From the NCBI GenBank assembly GCA_025358235.1, contig JANYKH010000054.1:1-6200 (forward strand): 6,200 nt of DNA, given 5' to 3'. The position numbers and the translations under genes are program-made. The DNA is from Chloroflexota bacterium (GTDB lineage: Bacteria > Chloroflexota > Dehalococcoidia > Dehalococcoidales > RBG-16-60-22). Shown here piece by piece: positions 1-6,200 of this stretch (within the stretch, counting starts at the first letter, position 1; every line of letters starts with the position of its first letter). Below the pieces are notes generated by a model that saw only the letters and a list, made by a program, of their open reading frames with translations, made no database searches and was not told the DNA's origin.

Positions 1-179
1 CGTTGATTGAGGCTGAAATGGCCAAACTCGGTCTTAAAGCGTCGGCTGTCCTGCCCGTAGACCAGACAATCCGTGACTATGATTTGCAGTTTAAACCTTT
101 GATGCAGCTTCCTGATACCGCCCCCTCGGTCAAGGTTATTAATAAGCTCATGGATCAGCTTTCCACAGGAGTGAATTAG
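1..179 (+). CDS. cooC: CooC-like nickel-insertion ATPase (CODH/ACS maturation factor), C-terminal end only
   Basis: The left edge cuts this gene. The reading frame whose codons begin at base 3 is open for 58 codons and stops with TAG at 177-179. The visible tail contains a hydrophobic strand ending in LPVD, then an acidic/aromatic stretch (RDYDLQF), then KPLMQLPD and a final helix. CooC/AcsF-type MinD-family P-loop ATPases end in a similar way: a strand with IPYD, a D-L-G-x-P-like segment, and 'lp..s....' before the last helix. Such cytoplasmic ATPases are needed for nickel insertion into carbon monoxide dehydrogenase or acetyl-CoA synthase. The P-loop and the metal-binding Cys pair would lie upstream and cannot be checked. 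The acsA and acsB genes downstream support the call strongly. The stop lies one base before the folD start, which suggests translational coupling. Another MinD/ParA-like ATPase remains possible from the tail alone. Confidence 0.66.
   Translation, partial: LIEAEMAKLGLKASAVLPVDQTIRDYDLQFKPLMQLPDTAPSVKVINKLMDQLSTGVN
167..171 (+). promoter_or_regulatory. Ribosome binding site of folD inside the end of the upstream gene
   Basis: AGGAG lies 9 bases before the ATG at 181, within the last codons of the CooC-like gene. It supports the ATG at 181 over the in-frame ATG at 202. The arrangement TAG-G-ATG makes coupled translation of the two genes likely. Confidence 0.7.
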
Positions 180-180
180 G

Positions 181-1080
181 ATGTCTATTACAACGCCTGC
201 AATGATTATCAACGGCACTGAAATCTCCGCCCAAATCCGGGAAGAACTTAAAAAGGAAGTTGCGGAACTCAAAGCCAAATACGGCATTGTTCCCGGCCTG
301 GCCACGGTGCTGGTCGGCGCTAACCCCGCCTCGGTTTCCTACGTTACCGGCAAGGAAAAAGCAGCCATCGCCCTAGGCATTTACTCTGACCGCCGTGACC
401 TGCCGGAAACCACCACGCAGAAAGAACTCATGGATCTGGTATTAACCCTGAATAACGATCCCCAGATCAACGGCATCCTGGTGCAGATACCCCTCCCCAA
501 ACACCTTGATGAAACTGAAGTTCTGCTGGCCATCAACCCCAAAAAAGACGTTGATGGCTTCCACCCCATGAACCTCGGCAAGATGATGGTGGGCGAACCG
601 GACTTTCTGCCGTGCACCCCCGCCGGTATCCAGCAGCTTCTTATCCGTTCCGGTATTGAAACCGATGGCGCTCACGTGGTAGTTATCGGTCGCAGCAACA
701 TCGTCGGCAAACCGAATGCTAACATTATGTTACAGAAAAAACACGGGGCCAACTCAACGGTGACCATTTGTCACACCGGCACGCGCGATATTTCCCATTT
801 CACGCGTGATGCTGATATAATTATAGTAGCGGCAGGAAGGCCAAAAGCCCTTACCGCAGACATGGTAAAACCGGGCGTCGTCGTCATTGATGTCGGCGTA
901 AACCGCGTTGGAATGAGTTCCAGCGGCAAAGCGATTCTCGTCGGCGATGTAGATTATGAACCAGTAAAAGAAAAGGCCCGCGCCATTACCCCCGTCCCCG
1001 GCGGCGTCGGCCCCATGACTATCACGATGCTAATGGTAAACACGGTCAAAGCTGCCAAAATGGCAGCCGGTTTGGCTTAG
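181..1080 (+). CDS. folD: Bifunctional methylenetetrahydrofolate dehydrogenase / methenyltetrahydrofolate cyclohydrolase FolD
   Basis: FolD is a cytoplasmic enzyme that interconverts 5,10-methylene-, 5,10-methenyl- and 10-formyl-tetrahydrofolate; in the Wood-Ljungdahl methyl branch it works in the reductive direction. The 299-aa length is normal for the family. The N-terminal catalytic domain carries NPAS at 48-51 followed by Y54 and K58, matching the conserved Tyr and catalytic Lys of E. coli FolD (Y50, K54). It also has VQIPLP at 101-106 with Q102, and KDVDGFHP at 122-129 with D125. The Rossmann nucleotide site is GRSNIVGKP at 170-178; the Arg-Ser after the Gly is the usual NADP-type pattern. 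The C-terminal PVPGGVGPMT signature is at 271-280. All key residues are present, so both activities are expected. Cofactor preference (NADP or NAD) is inferred only. Its place between a CODH maturation gene and acsD ties it to acetyl-CoA synthesis or oxidation rather than only to general one-carbon metabolism. Confidence 0.97.
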   Translation: MSITTPAMIINGTEISAQIREELKKEVAELKAKYGIVPGLATVLVGANPASVSYVTGKEKAAIALGIYSDRRDLPETTTQKELMDLVLTLNNDPQINGILVQIPLPKHLDETEVLLAINPKKDVDGFHPMNLGKMMVGEPDFLPCTPAGIQQLLIRSGIETDGAHVVVIGRSNIVGKPNANIMLQKKHGANSTVTICHTGTRDISHFTRDADIIIVAAGRPKALTADMVKPGVVVIDVGVNRVGMSSSGKAILVGDVDYEPVKEKARAITPVPGGVGPMTITMLMVNTVKAAKMAAGLA

Positions 1081-1084
1081 GAGG
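1079..1084 (+). promoter_or_regulatory. Ribosome binding site that defines the TTG-started small gene
   Basis: A perfect AGGAGG overlaps the folD stop codon (TAG at 1078-1080) and sits 9 bases before the TTG at 1094. No ATG or GTG in that frame lies at a suitable distance, so this site decides the start. It is as strong as the sites of the neighbouring enzyme genes, which argues that the short frame is really translated. Confidence 0.75.
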
Positions 1085-1093
1085 ATACTTACT

Positions 1094-1270
1094 TTGAGCG
1101 ATGTAAAAAAGACCGGATACGAACCTGGAAAACCGGAAAGCGCTGAGCTCGGCCGGTGGCGCTATAAGCTGGAAAGCCGGGAAGACAAACTGCGTTATCT
1201 GCAGACCGGTGAACGTTATTTCTACGGCAAAGACTGGTTCGGCAGTGAAAAACGGAAGAACCCGGCGTAA
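1094..1270 (+). CDS. Small uncharacterised 58-aa protein of the Wood-Ljungdahl operon, TTG start
   Basis: I do not recognise this protein. The frame runs from TTG at 1094 to TAA at 1268-1270 and fills almost all of the space between folD and acsD (13 bases before it, 15 after). Support for a real gene is the perfect AGGAGG at 1079-1084, the collinear tight packing, and codon use like its neighbours (about 59% G or C at third positions by hand count). The product is soluble-looking, with no membrane segment or signal peptide. It is rich in charged residues (8 Lys, 6 Arg, 10 Asp/Glu) and in aromatics (5 Tyr, 2 Trp, 2 Phe). It has no Cys or His, so it is unlikely to bind Fe-S clusters or nickel through those residues. 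A flexible start with Gly and Pro (residues 7-14) precedes a probably helical charged middle (about 18-37) and an aromatic motif GERYFYGKDWFG at 39-50. A role as a small subunit or assembly helper of CODH/ACS or the corrinoid protein is guesswork from position only. Confidence 0.72.
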   Translation: MSDVKKTGYEPGKPESAELGRWRYKLESREDKLRYLQTGERYFYGKDWFGSEKRKNPA

Positions 1271-1274
1271 CCTG

Positions 1275-1281
1275 AAGGAGG
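1275..1281 (+). promoter_or_regulatory. Ribosome binding site of acsD
   Basis: AAGGAGG lies only 4 bases before the ATG at 1286, a slightly short spacing. No other in-frame start is nearby (the next Met is residue 17), so the start at 1286 stands. Confidence 0.7.
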
Positions 1282-1285
1282 ACTA

Positions 1286-2227
1286 ATGGAAGTACCTGTC
1301 GCCAAGACCGCATATACCGGAAAAATTAAAGAAATGAAAATCGGCAAAGGGCCGAAGGCTTTAACTGTCGGCGGTGAAAGCTGCTATCCCTTCTATACCT
1401 TTGAAGGTAAAATGCCCCACCTCCCCAAAATCGCCATGGAGGTCTTTGACAACCCTCCCCAGGAATGGCCGGAAGCCGCCCTCGAACCGTTTAAAGATGT
1501 TGTTAATGACCCCGTAGCCTGGGCCAAAAAATGCGTCAGCACCTACGGCGCTGAAATGATCTGCCTCCAGTTGACGAGCACCGATCCCAACGGCATGAAC
1601 CGCAGCGCAGTTGATGCCGCGGCCATAGTCAAGAAAGTCGCGGAAGCGATCGATGTACCTCTTATCGTCTGGGGTACCAGCAACCATGAGAAAGATACTG
1701 AAGTGCTCCGTACCGTCGCTGAGGTCTGCCAGGGCATGAACCTGCTGATCGGCCCGGTGGAAGAAAAGAGCCACAAGAAAATCGGCGCGGCCGCCATCGG
1801 CTACCATCACAGCATCGGCGCGGCGACCCCTATCGATATCAACCTGGCCAAACAATTAAATATTCTGCTGAGCAACCTGGGTGTCTCGGATGACCTGATC
1901 ATCATGGATCCCACGGTAAGCGGCATTGGCTACGGCCTGGAATACGCTTACTCCGTCATGGAGAGAATGCGCATGGCTGCCCTGGCCCAGCAGGATGATA
2001 AATTACAGTTCCCCATCATCTGCAACATCGCCAAGGAAACCTGGAAAACCAAGGAAGCCAAGCTTTCCGCGGCTGATGACCCCAAGATGGGCGATGCCAA
2101 AAAGAGAGGCATTTTACTTGAATCAATGTCCGCGATGGCCCTTCTTCTGGCCGGCGCTGACGTATTGGTCATGAGACACCCTGAATCCATCAAGCTCATT
2201 CGTGAGATGATGGCAGATCTGGCGTAG
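1286..2227 (+). CDS. acsD: Corrinoid iron-sulfur protein small subunit (acetyl-CoA decarbonylase/synthase complex subunit delta)
   Basis: AcsD is the small subunit of the cytoplasmic corrinoid iron-sulfur protein (CFeSP). This heterodimer with AcsC accepts the methyl group from methyl-tetrahydrofolate (via AcsE) and delivers it to the A-cluster of AcsB. The 313-aa length is close to the Moorella protein (about 320). Family features seen are the N-terminal GGESCYPFYTFEG (29-41), a TIM-barrel-like run of alternating strands and helices (for example ICLQLTSTDPNG at 92-103 and VPLIVWGTSN at 124-133), and DPTVSGIGYGLEYAYSVMER at 208-227, which resembles the conserved GYG-x-EY segment of the family. 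The C-terminal strand-helix is at about 291-309. The small subunit has no Fe-S cluster of its own; the cluster and cobalamin-binding domains belong to AcsC, which is not in this window. The archaeal homologue is CdhD. No truncation or frameshift is seen. Confidence 0.94.
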   Translation: MEVPVAKTAYTGKIKEMKIGKGPKALTVGGESCYPFYTFEGKMPHLPKIAMEVFDNPPQEWPEAALEPFKDVVNDPVAWAKKCVSTYGAEMICLQLTSTDPNGMNRSAVDAAAIVKKVAEAIDVPLIVWGTSNHEKDTEVLRTVAEVCQGMNLLIGPVEEKSHKKIGAAAIGYHHSIGAATPIDINLAKQLNILLSNLGVSDDLIIMDPTVSGIGYGLEYAYSVMERMRMAALAQQDDKLQFPIICNIAKETWKTKEAKLSAADDPKMGDAKKRGILLESMSAMALLLAGADVLVMRHPESIKLIREMMADLA

Positions 2228-2246
2228 TTAGGAAGCTGGAGGAGTT

Positions 2247-4205
2247 ATGGATAACAAAGCGAAGAGTGTGGATCAAGCAACCCTCGATTTAATCGCCAAG
2301 GCGTGCACGGATTGCGCAAGCACCGTTTTCGAGCGCGCTGAGAATATGAAACCCTGCCCCATCGGCTCGGAAGGCAGTTGCTGCAAAGGTTGCAGCATGG
2401 GCCCCTGCCGCATGCCAATTCCCAAGAATAAAGTTGAAACCCCGGAAGAACACAAGAAACGCCGCGGAGTTTGCGGCGCGACTATCGAGACCATCACCGC
2501 CCGCAACTTCGCCAGAATGGTGGCCGCCGGTACCGCTGCTCACTCCGACCACGGCCGGGGAGTCGCTGAACTTCTGCTGGCAGTATCTAAAGGCGAAGCC
2601 TCGGGTTATGAAATCAAGGACGAACAGAAGCTACTGGCCCTCGCCCTGGAATGGGGTGTTGAAATCGGCAACCGTTCCAATAATGAAATCGCTAAAGATG
2701 TAGCCATATTAGCCCTGAATGAATTCGGCAAAGTTGAAGGCGAACTGCTCTTCCTCAAGAGAGCCCCGATAAAGAGACAGGAAATCTGGCACCGAGAGGG
2801 TGTTGCACCGCGCGCCATCGACCGCGAAGTCGTCGAGATGATGCACCGCACGCACACCGGCGTTGACCAGGATTATGAGAACATCTTCAAACAGGTCGCG
2901 CGGACAGCTTTGGCAGACGGGTGGGGCGGCAGCATGATCGCCTCCGAACTCCAGGACATTCTCTTCGGAACTCCCACCCCCGTCATGAGCCAGATTAACC
3001 TGGGCGTCCTTAAGAAGGATGAAGTTAACATTATCGTCCACGGCCATGAGCCGATGGTATCTGAAATGGTCGTTGCAGCCGCTATGGACCCGGAAATGCT
3101 GGCACTCGCCGCTTCAGTCGGCGCGAAAGGCATTAACCTGGCCGGCATGTGCTGCACCGCCAATGAAATCCTGATGCGCCACGGCCTCCCCATCGCCGGC
3201 AACTTCCTGCAGCAGGAAATGGCGATCGTTACCGGAGCCGTTGAGGCAATGGTAGTCGATCTCCAGTGCATCATGGAATCCTTGCCTGACGTAGCCTCAT
3301 GCTACCACACCAAGATTATTACCACCTCGCCCAAGGCTATGATAAAGGGCGCGGTTCACCTGGAATTTGACGAGCATCACGCGCTCGAATCAGCGAAAAA
3401 AATCGTCCGGTTGGCCATCGAGAACTTCCCCAACCGCCGACCCAACGTGATGATCCCCAATTTCAAGAGCGACCTGGTAGCCGGTTTCAGCCATGAAACC
3501 ATTAACTACCTGCTCGGCGGCATGTTCCGCGCTTCTTACCGCCCGCTGAACGATAACATCATCGGCGGCCGCATCCGCGGCGTGGCTGGTGTGGTGGGCT
3601 GCAACAGCGCCCGCGAAACCCATAATGCCGCGCACGTCGCCATGGTCAAGGAATTGATCAAGAATGACGTACTGGTAATTTCAACCGGCTGCTCCGCCAT
3701 GGCTACTGCCGAGGCCGGACTGCTGGTCCCTGAAGCCGCCGCCAAATACGCCGGCGCAGGCCTCGCTTCAGTCTGCGAAGCCGTCGGCATCCCGCCGGTA
3801 CTGCACATGGGCGCCTGTATCGATAACAGCCGCATCCTCATCGCCGCCACTATGATGGTCAAGGATGGCGGTCTGGGTGACGATCTGGCTGACCTGCCCG
3901 TCGCCGGCGCTGCCCCTGAGTGGATGAGTGAAAAAGCTATCGCCATCGGCGAATATTTTGTCGCCTCGGGCGTATTTACCGTCTTCGGAGTAGGCTGGCC
4001 CACCACCGGCAGCAAAGAAGTCACCGATTACCTCTTCAACAAGGTTGAAGCCCAACTCGGCGGCAAATGGGCCTATGAGCCCGATCCCATTAAAGCGGCG
4101 CACCTCATGATCGATCACATCGATGCGAAGCGCAAAGCGCTGGGTATTGATAAAGCCAGAGAGCGCGTTCTCTACGATATGGCCAAACGCCGCGAACTTG
4201 AATAG
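2247..4205 (+). CDS. acsA: Anaerobic Ni-Fe-S carbon monoxide dehydrogenase catalytic subunit
   Basis: This enzyme reversibly reduces CO2 to CO at the Ni-4Fe-4S C-cluster and, in the CODH/ACS complex, passes CO through an internal channel to AcsB. The 652-aa length is typical of bacterial AcsA/CooS. The N-terminal cluster region has C37-x7-C45 for the subunit-bridging D-cluster, then C46, C49, C54 and C76 for the B-cluster (CCxxCxxGPCR pattern). Expected C-cluster ligands are all present: H267 in HGHEP, C303 in MCCTANE, C341 in DLQC, C452 in GCNSAR, C482 in STGCSA and C524 in MGACIDNSR. The catalytic Lys is K563 in SEKAIAIG, and H99/H102 in AHSDHGR fit the proton-transfer histidines. Assignments rest on matching motifs to the Carboxydothermus and Moorella enzymes from memory. 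An extra CxxC at C20/C23 is not part of the usual set. GGAGG at 2238-2242 lies 4 bases before the ATG. Because acsB follows directly, the acsA role is favoured over a stand-alone, respiratory CooS. Confidence 0.96.
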   Translation: MDNKAKSVDQATLDLIAKACTDCASTVFERAENMKPCPIGSEGSCCKGCSMGPCRMPIPKNKVETPEEHKKRRGVCGATIETITARNFARMVAAGTAAHSDHGRGVAELLLAVSKGEASGYEIKDEQKLLALALEWGVEIGNRSNNEIAKDVAILALNEFGKVEGELLFLKRAPIKRQEIWHREGVAPRAIDREVVEMMHRTHTGVDQDYENIFKQVARTALADGWGGSMIASELQDILFGTPTPVMSQINLGVLKKDEVNIIVHGHEPMVSEMVVAAAMDPEMLALAASVGAKGINLAGMCCTANEILMRHGLPIAGNFLQQEMAIVTGAVEAMVVDLQCIMESLPDVASCYHTKIITTSPKAMIKGAVHLEFDEHHALESAKKIVRLAIENFPNRRPNVMIPNFKSDLVAGFSHETINYLLGGMFRASYRPLNDNIIGGRIRGVAGVVGCNSARETHNAAHVAMVKELIKNDVLVISTGCSAMATAEAGLLVPEAAAKYAGAGLASVCEAVGIPPVLHMGACIDNSRILIAATMMVKDGGLGDDLADLPVAGAAPEWMSEKAIAIGEYFVASGVFTVFGVGWPTTGSKEVTDYLFNKVEAQLGGKWAYEPDPIKAAHLMIDHIDAKRKALGIDKARERVLYDMAKRRELE

Positions 4206-4218
4206 CATTACGTCCGTG

Positions 4219-4223
4219 GGAGG
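4219..4223 (+). promoter_or_regulatory. Ribosome binding site of acsB
   Basis: GGAGG, within GGGAGGAA, lies 10 bases before the ATG at 4234 in the 28-base gap after acsA. It fixes the acsB start, which gives an N-terminus aligning well with bacterial AcsB. Confidence 0.72.
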
Positions 4224-4233
4224 AATTAGATAG

Positions 4234-6200
4234 ATGTCCAAGATAATAGCCTCAGCAGTCATTAGAGGGGCTCATAGTATTGTCGGACGCGCCGAAGATA
4301 AATGGAAAATGGCAATGGACCGGTGGGGAGCCAATCAGCCGGTGGGCTTCCCCAACACGGCCTATTACCTGCCCGTTATCTACGGTATTCTCGGCATGAA
4401 AGTTGAAAAGCTCGGGGATATGGAACCGGTCTTGAAGAAATGCCGGTCATTCCTGCCCCCCCTCGTCCGGGAAGAACACCACCTGCCTTACCTGGGTCCC
4501 CTGCTGGACGCCGGCATGCTGGCTTTCTTTGCGGAAGAAATTATCGAGTCCATCCGCTACCTTGAAGAACCTAATTTCTACCTTCAGGGCGAAGATGTTA
4601 CCGATGAAAAAATCTGGCTTGGCGCTGCCAATGACGTCATCCTGAGAAAACGCGGCGTTGAATTCGTAGATGGCACGGCCCCCGGTTTTGCAGCCATCCT
4701 CGGCGCGGCCCCCACCAAGGAAATCGCCGCCAACATCGCCCAGGAACTTCAGAAGAAGAATATTTACGTGTTCTGCTCCGGTGAATCCGGCGGCAAACGC
4801 TTCTCAGAACAGCTTGTTGAAGCCGGAGTACAGATCGGTTGGGGTACCCGCCTCGTCTCGTTCGGGCCGGAAACCTCTGCCACCGTTTTCTCCGCCGGTT
4901 TCGCCACCCGCGCCGCCCTCTCCTTCGGCGGTGTTGAGCCGGGCGACTTCCGCAAGATATTGATTTACAACAAAGACCGCGTCTTCGCATTCGCCATGCC
5001 TCTCGGCCACGTGACCGATGAATGGTATGCCAACGCTGCCGGCGCTATCAACTTCGGCTTCCCCACTATCGCCGACAGTAATATCCCCCAGATTCTTCCC
5101 ACCGGCGTGACCACTTATGAGCACGTCGTGTCCAATATTCCTCATGACAAGATTGTCGCTAAAGCCATTGAAGTGCGCGGCCTTAAAGTCAATGTGACGG
5201 AAATTCCGATTCCCGTGGCTTATGGTCCGGCCTTTGAAGGCGAGCGCGTCCGCGGCGATGATATCGCTCTGGAATGCGGCGGTGGCCGTACCCACATGGT
5301 GGAATGGGTCACCAGCAAGCGCATGGAAGAAGTAGAAGACGGCCGAATTGAAATCATCGGTCCTGAAATCGATGAAGTGCCCGTCGGCAGCCGCCTGCCC
5401 ATGGCGATCAACGTCCAGGTGGCCGGCCGCAACATGCAGGATGATTATGAACCCATCCTGGAACGGCAGATTCACCATCTGATCAACTACGCCCAGGGAG
5501 TCATGCACATCGGCCAGCGCGATATTGCCTGGATCCGCATCAGCAAGCAGGCTACCGCCAAAGGCTTCAAGCTCCGCCATATCGGCGTTATGCTCCATGC
5601 CAAGCTGCACCAGGATTTCGGCAGAATTTTTGACAAGTTACAGGTGAAGATATACACCGAACCCAAGGCCGTGGACGAAATTCTGGCCAAAGCCCGGGAT
5701 GTCTATCATGTCCGCGATACCAGAATCGAAGGCATGACTGACGAGACCGTGGAAACCTATTACTCCTGCACCCTGTGCCAGTCATTCGCACCCAGCCACG
5801 TTTGCGTCATCAGCCCGGAAAGAACCGGTCTCTGCGGTTCCTATAACTGGATGGACTGCAAAGCCTCAAACGAAATTAACCCCACCGGCCCCAACCAGCC
5901 TGTTCCCAAGGGGCAGGTTATCGATGCCACCCTCGGCCAGTGGAAAGGCGTTAATGACTTTATCTTCAAGGCATCCCGCGGCAAGATCGATCACTATAAC
6001 TTTTACTCGATCGTCAATGACCCCATGACCACCTGCGGTTGCTGCGAAGCTATCGCGGCGGTATTGCCCGGCTGCAACGGTGTGATGACGGTTAACCGTG
6101 ACTACACCGGCGAAACCCCCAGCGGCATGAAGTTCACCACCCTGGCCGGTACGGTCGGCGGCGGATTGAGCACCCCTGGTTTTGTCGGGCACGGTAAGTA
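4234..6200 (+). CDS. acsB: CO-methylating acetyl-CoA synthase (CODH/ACS catalytic subunit), 3' end cut by window
   Basis: AcsB condenses CO, the CFeSP-borne methyl group and CoA into acetyl-CoA. The frame is open from ATG 4234 to the right edge (655 full codons); about 80 more residues are expected by comparison with the 729-aa Moorella enzyme. The N-terminal part (about 1-315) matches the bacterial CODH-binding domain, with PVGFPNTAYYLPVI near residues 37-50; archaeal CdhC lacks this domain. The middle domain contains a GPAFEGERVRGDD stretch near 330-342. The A-cluster domain has the four [4Fe-4S] ligands C512, C515, C524 and C534 in SCTLCQSFAPSHVC and GLCG, and the distal-nickel motif C601-G602-C603. 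These are a constant 6 residues later than Moorella C506, C509, C518, C528, C595 and C597, so the site looks complete. F518 corresponds to Moorella F512 near the proximal nickel. Differences from my recollection of Moorella are C604 after CGC (Phe there) and C542 (Ala there). SPERTGLCG and TPSGMKFTTLAG are further family signatures. Confidence 0.96.
   Translation, partial: MSKIIASAVIRGAHSIVGRAEDKWKMAMDRWGANQPVGFPNTAYYLPVIYGILGMKVEKLGDMEPVLKKCRSFLPPLVREEHHLPYLGPLLDAGMLAFFAEEIIESIRYLEEPNFYLQGEDVTDEKIWLGAANDVILRKRGVEFVDGTAPGFAAILGAAPTKEIAANIAQELQKKNIYVFCSGESGGKRFSEQLVEAGVQIGWGTRLVSFGPETSATVFSAGFATRAALSFGGVEPGDFRKILIYNKDRVFAFAMPLGHVTDEWYANAAGAINFGFPTIADSNIPQILPTGVTTYEHVVSNIPHDKIVAKAIEVRGLKVNVTEIPIPVAYGPAFEGERVRGDDIALECGGGRTHMVEWVTSKRMEEVEDGRIEIIGPEIDEVPVGSRLPMAINVQVAGRNMQDDYEPILERQIHHLINYAQGVMHIGQRDIAWIRISKQATAKGFKLRHIGVMLHAKLHQDFGRIFDKLQVKIYTEPKAVDEILAKARDVYHVRDTRIEGMTDETVETYYSCTLCQSFAPSHVCVISPERTGLCGSYNWMDCKASNEINPTGPNQPVPKGQVIDATLGQWKGVNDFIFKASRGKIDHYNFYSIVNDPMTTCGCCEAIAAVLPGCNGVMTVNRDYTGETPSGMKFTTLAGTVGGGLSTPGFVGHGK

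Larger units (their letters stand above)
1..6200 (+). other. Wood-Ljungdahl carbonyl-branch operon (cooC-folD-orf58-acsD-acsA-acsB)
   Basis: All genes lie on one strand with gaps of 1, 13, 15, 19 and 28 bases, and each gene that starts here has its own ribosome binding site. No terminator hairpin with a T-run and no space for an internal promoter region was seen, so a single transcript is inferred, starting left of the window and running on past the right edge. Base and codon composition look uniform throughout, with no mobile element, repeat array or RNA gene. The products would cover one folate step, the methyl carrier's small subunit, CO2 reduction to CO, acetyl-CoA formation and nickel loading. 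acsC, acsE, metF, fhs and formate dehydrogenase are not seen here. Confidence 0.82.

Noticed and set aside
1089..1313. 74-codon minus-strand frame across the folD-acsD gap
   Set aside because: It runs against the operon and overlaps the acsD start. The forward TTG frame has a perfect ribosome site and fits the gap.
1361..1855. 164-codon minus-strand frame opposite acsD
   Set aside because: The forward frame is clearly AcsD. The minus frame has no recognisable domain and no independent support.
1926..2174. 82-codon plus-strand frame inside acsD, in another frame
   Set aside because: It is rich in Pro, Trp and Arg as expected of an out-of-frame reading, and is wholly contained in acsD.
4206..4233. 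Possible terminator or promoter in the acsA-acsB gap
   Set aside because: The 28 bases hold only the acsB ribosome site; I see no inverted repeat followed by a T-run and no room for a promoter.
3536..4262. Two overlapping minus-strand frames of 162 and 164 codons opposite the end of acsA
   Set aside because: They overlap each other and well-conserved acsA coding sequence, and look like compositional shadows.
4670..4963. 97-codon plus-strand frame inside acsB, in another frame
   Set aside because: It is a low-complexity Pro/Ser/Arg-rich reading, typical of an out-of-frame translation of GC-rich coding DNA.
4804..5610. Long open frame of 268 codons on the minus strand
   Set aside because: It lies wholly inside acsB, whose protein and cluster ligands are unmistakable. 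It resembles no family I know, and antisense frames open up easily opposite genes with G/C-rich third positions.
1..6200. CRISPR, transposon, tRNA/rRNA, riboswitch or defence system
   Set aside because: Coding sequence fills nearly the whole window, and I saw no direct repeats, terminal inverted repeats or structured non-coding interval long enough for any of these.

Overview
The window is one uninterrupted, all-forward stretch of a Wood-Ljungdahl (reductive acetyl-CoA) pathway operon from an anaerobic bacterium. In order it holds the 3' end of a CooC-type nickel-insertion ATPase gene (1-179), folD (181-1080), a short unrecognised 58-codon gene with a TTG start (1094-1270), acsD (1286-2227), acsA/cooS (2247-4205) and acsB (4234 to the right edge, missing its 3' end). 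Gaps between genes are only 1, 13, 15, 19 and 28 bases. Each gene that starts in the window has a purine-rich ribosome binding site, and I see no terminator or promoter between them, so they are probably co-transcribed from a promoter left of the window.

The genes fit one metabolic job. FolD interconverts methylene-, methenyl- and formyl-tetrahydrofolate in the methyl branch. AcsD is the small subunit of the corrinoid iron-sulfur protein that carries the methyl group. AcsA is the Ni-Fe-S carbon monoxide dehydrogenase that makes CO from CO2. AcsB joins CO, the methyl group and CoA into acetyl-CoA at its Ni-Ni-[4Fe-4S] A-cluster. The CooC-like ATPase would help load nickel into AcsA and/or AcsB. 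All expected metal ligands of AcsA and of the visible part of AcsB are present, so both enzymes look functional.

AcsB has the N-terminal CODH-binding region typical of the bacterial enzyme and absent from the archaeal CdhC form, which points to a bacterium. Strong AGGAGG-type sites, moderate-to-high GC and strict anaerobic enzymology would suit Chloroflexota (Dehalococcoidia-like), Firmicutes or Desulfobacterota. I cannot choose firmly between them from this sequence. The pathway could run toward acetate synthesis or in reverse.

Most of the window is well-known biology. The least explained element is the 58-aa gene between folD and acsD, which an ATG-only gene finder would miss. Lesser points are the gene order (acsD next to acsA, no acsC in view), a Cys-Gly-Cys-Cys variant at the AcsB nickel site, and an extra CxxC near the AcsA N-terminus.
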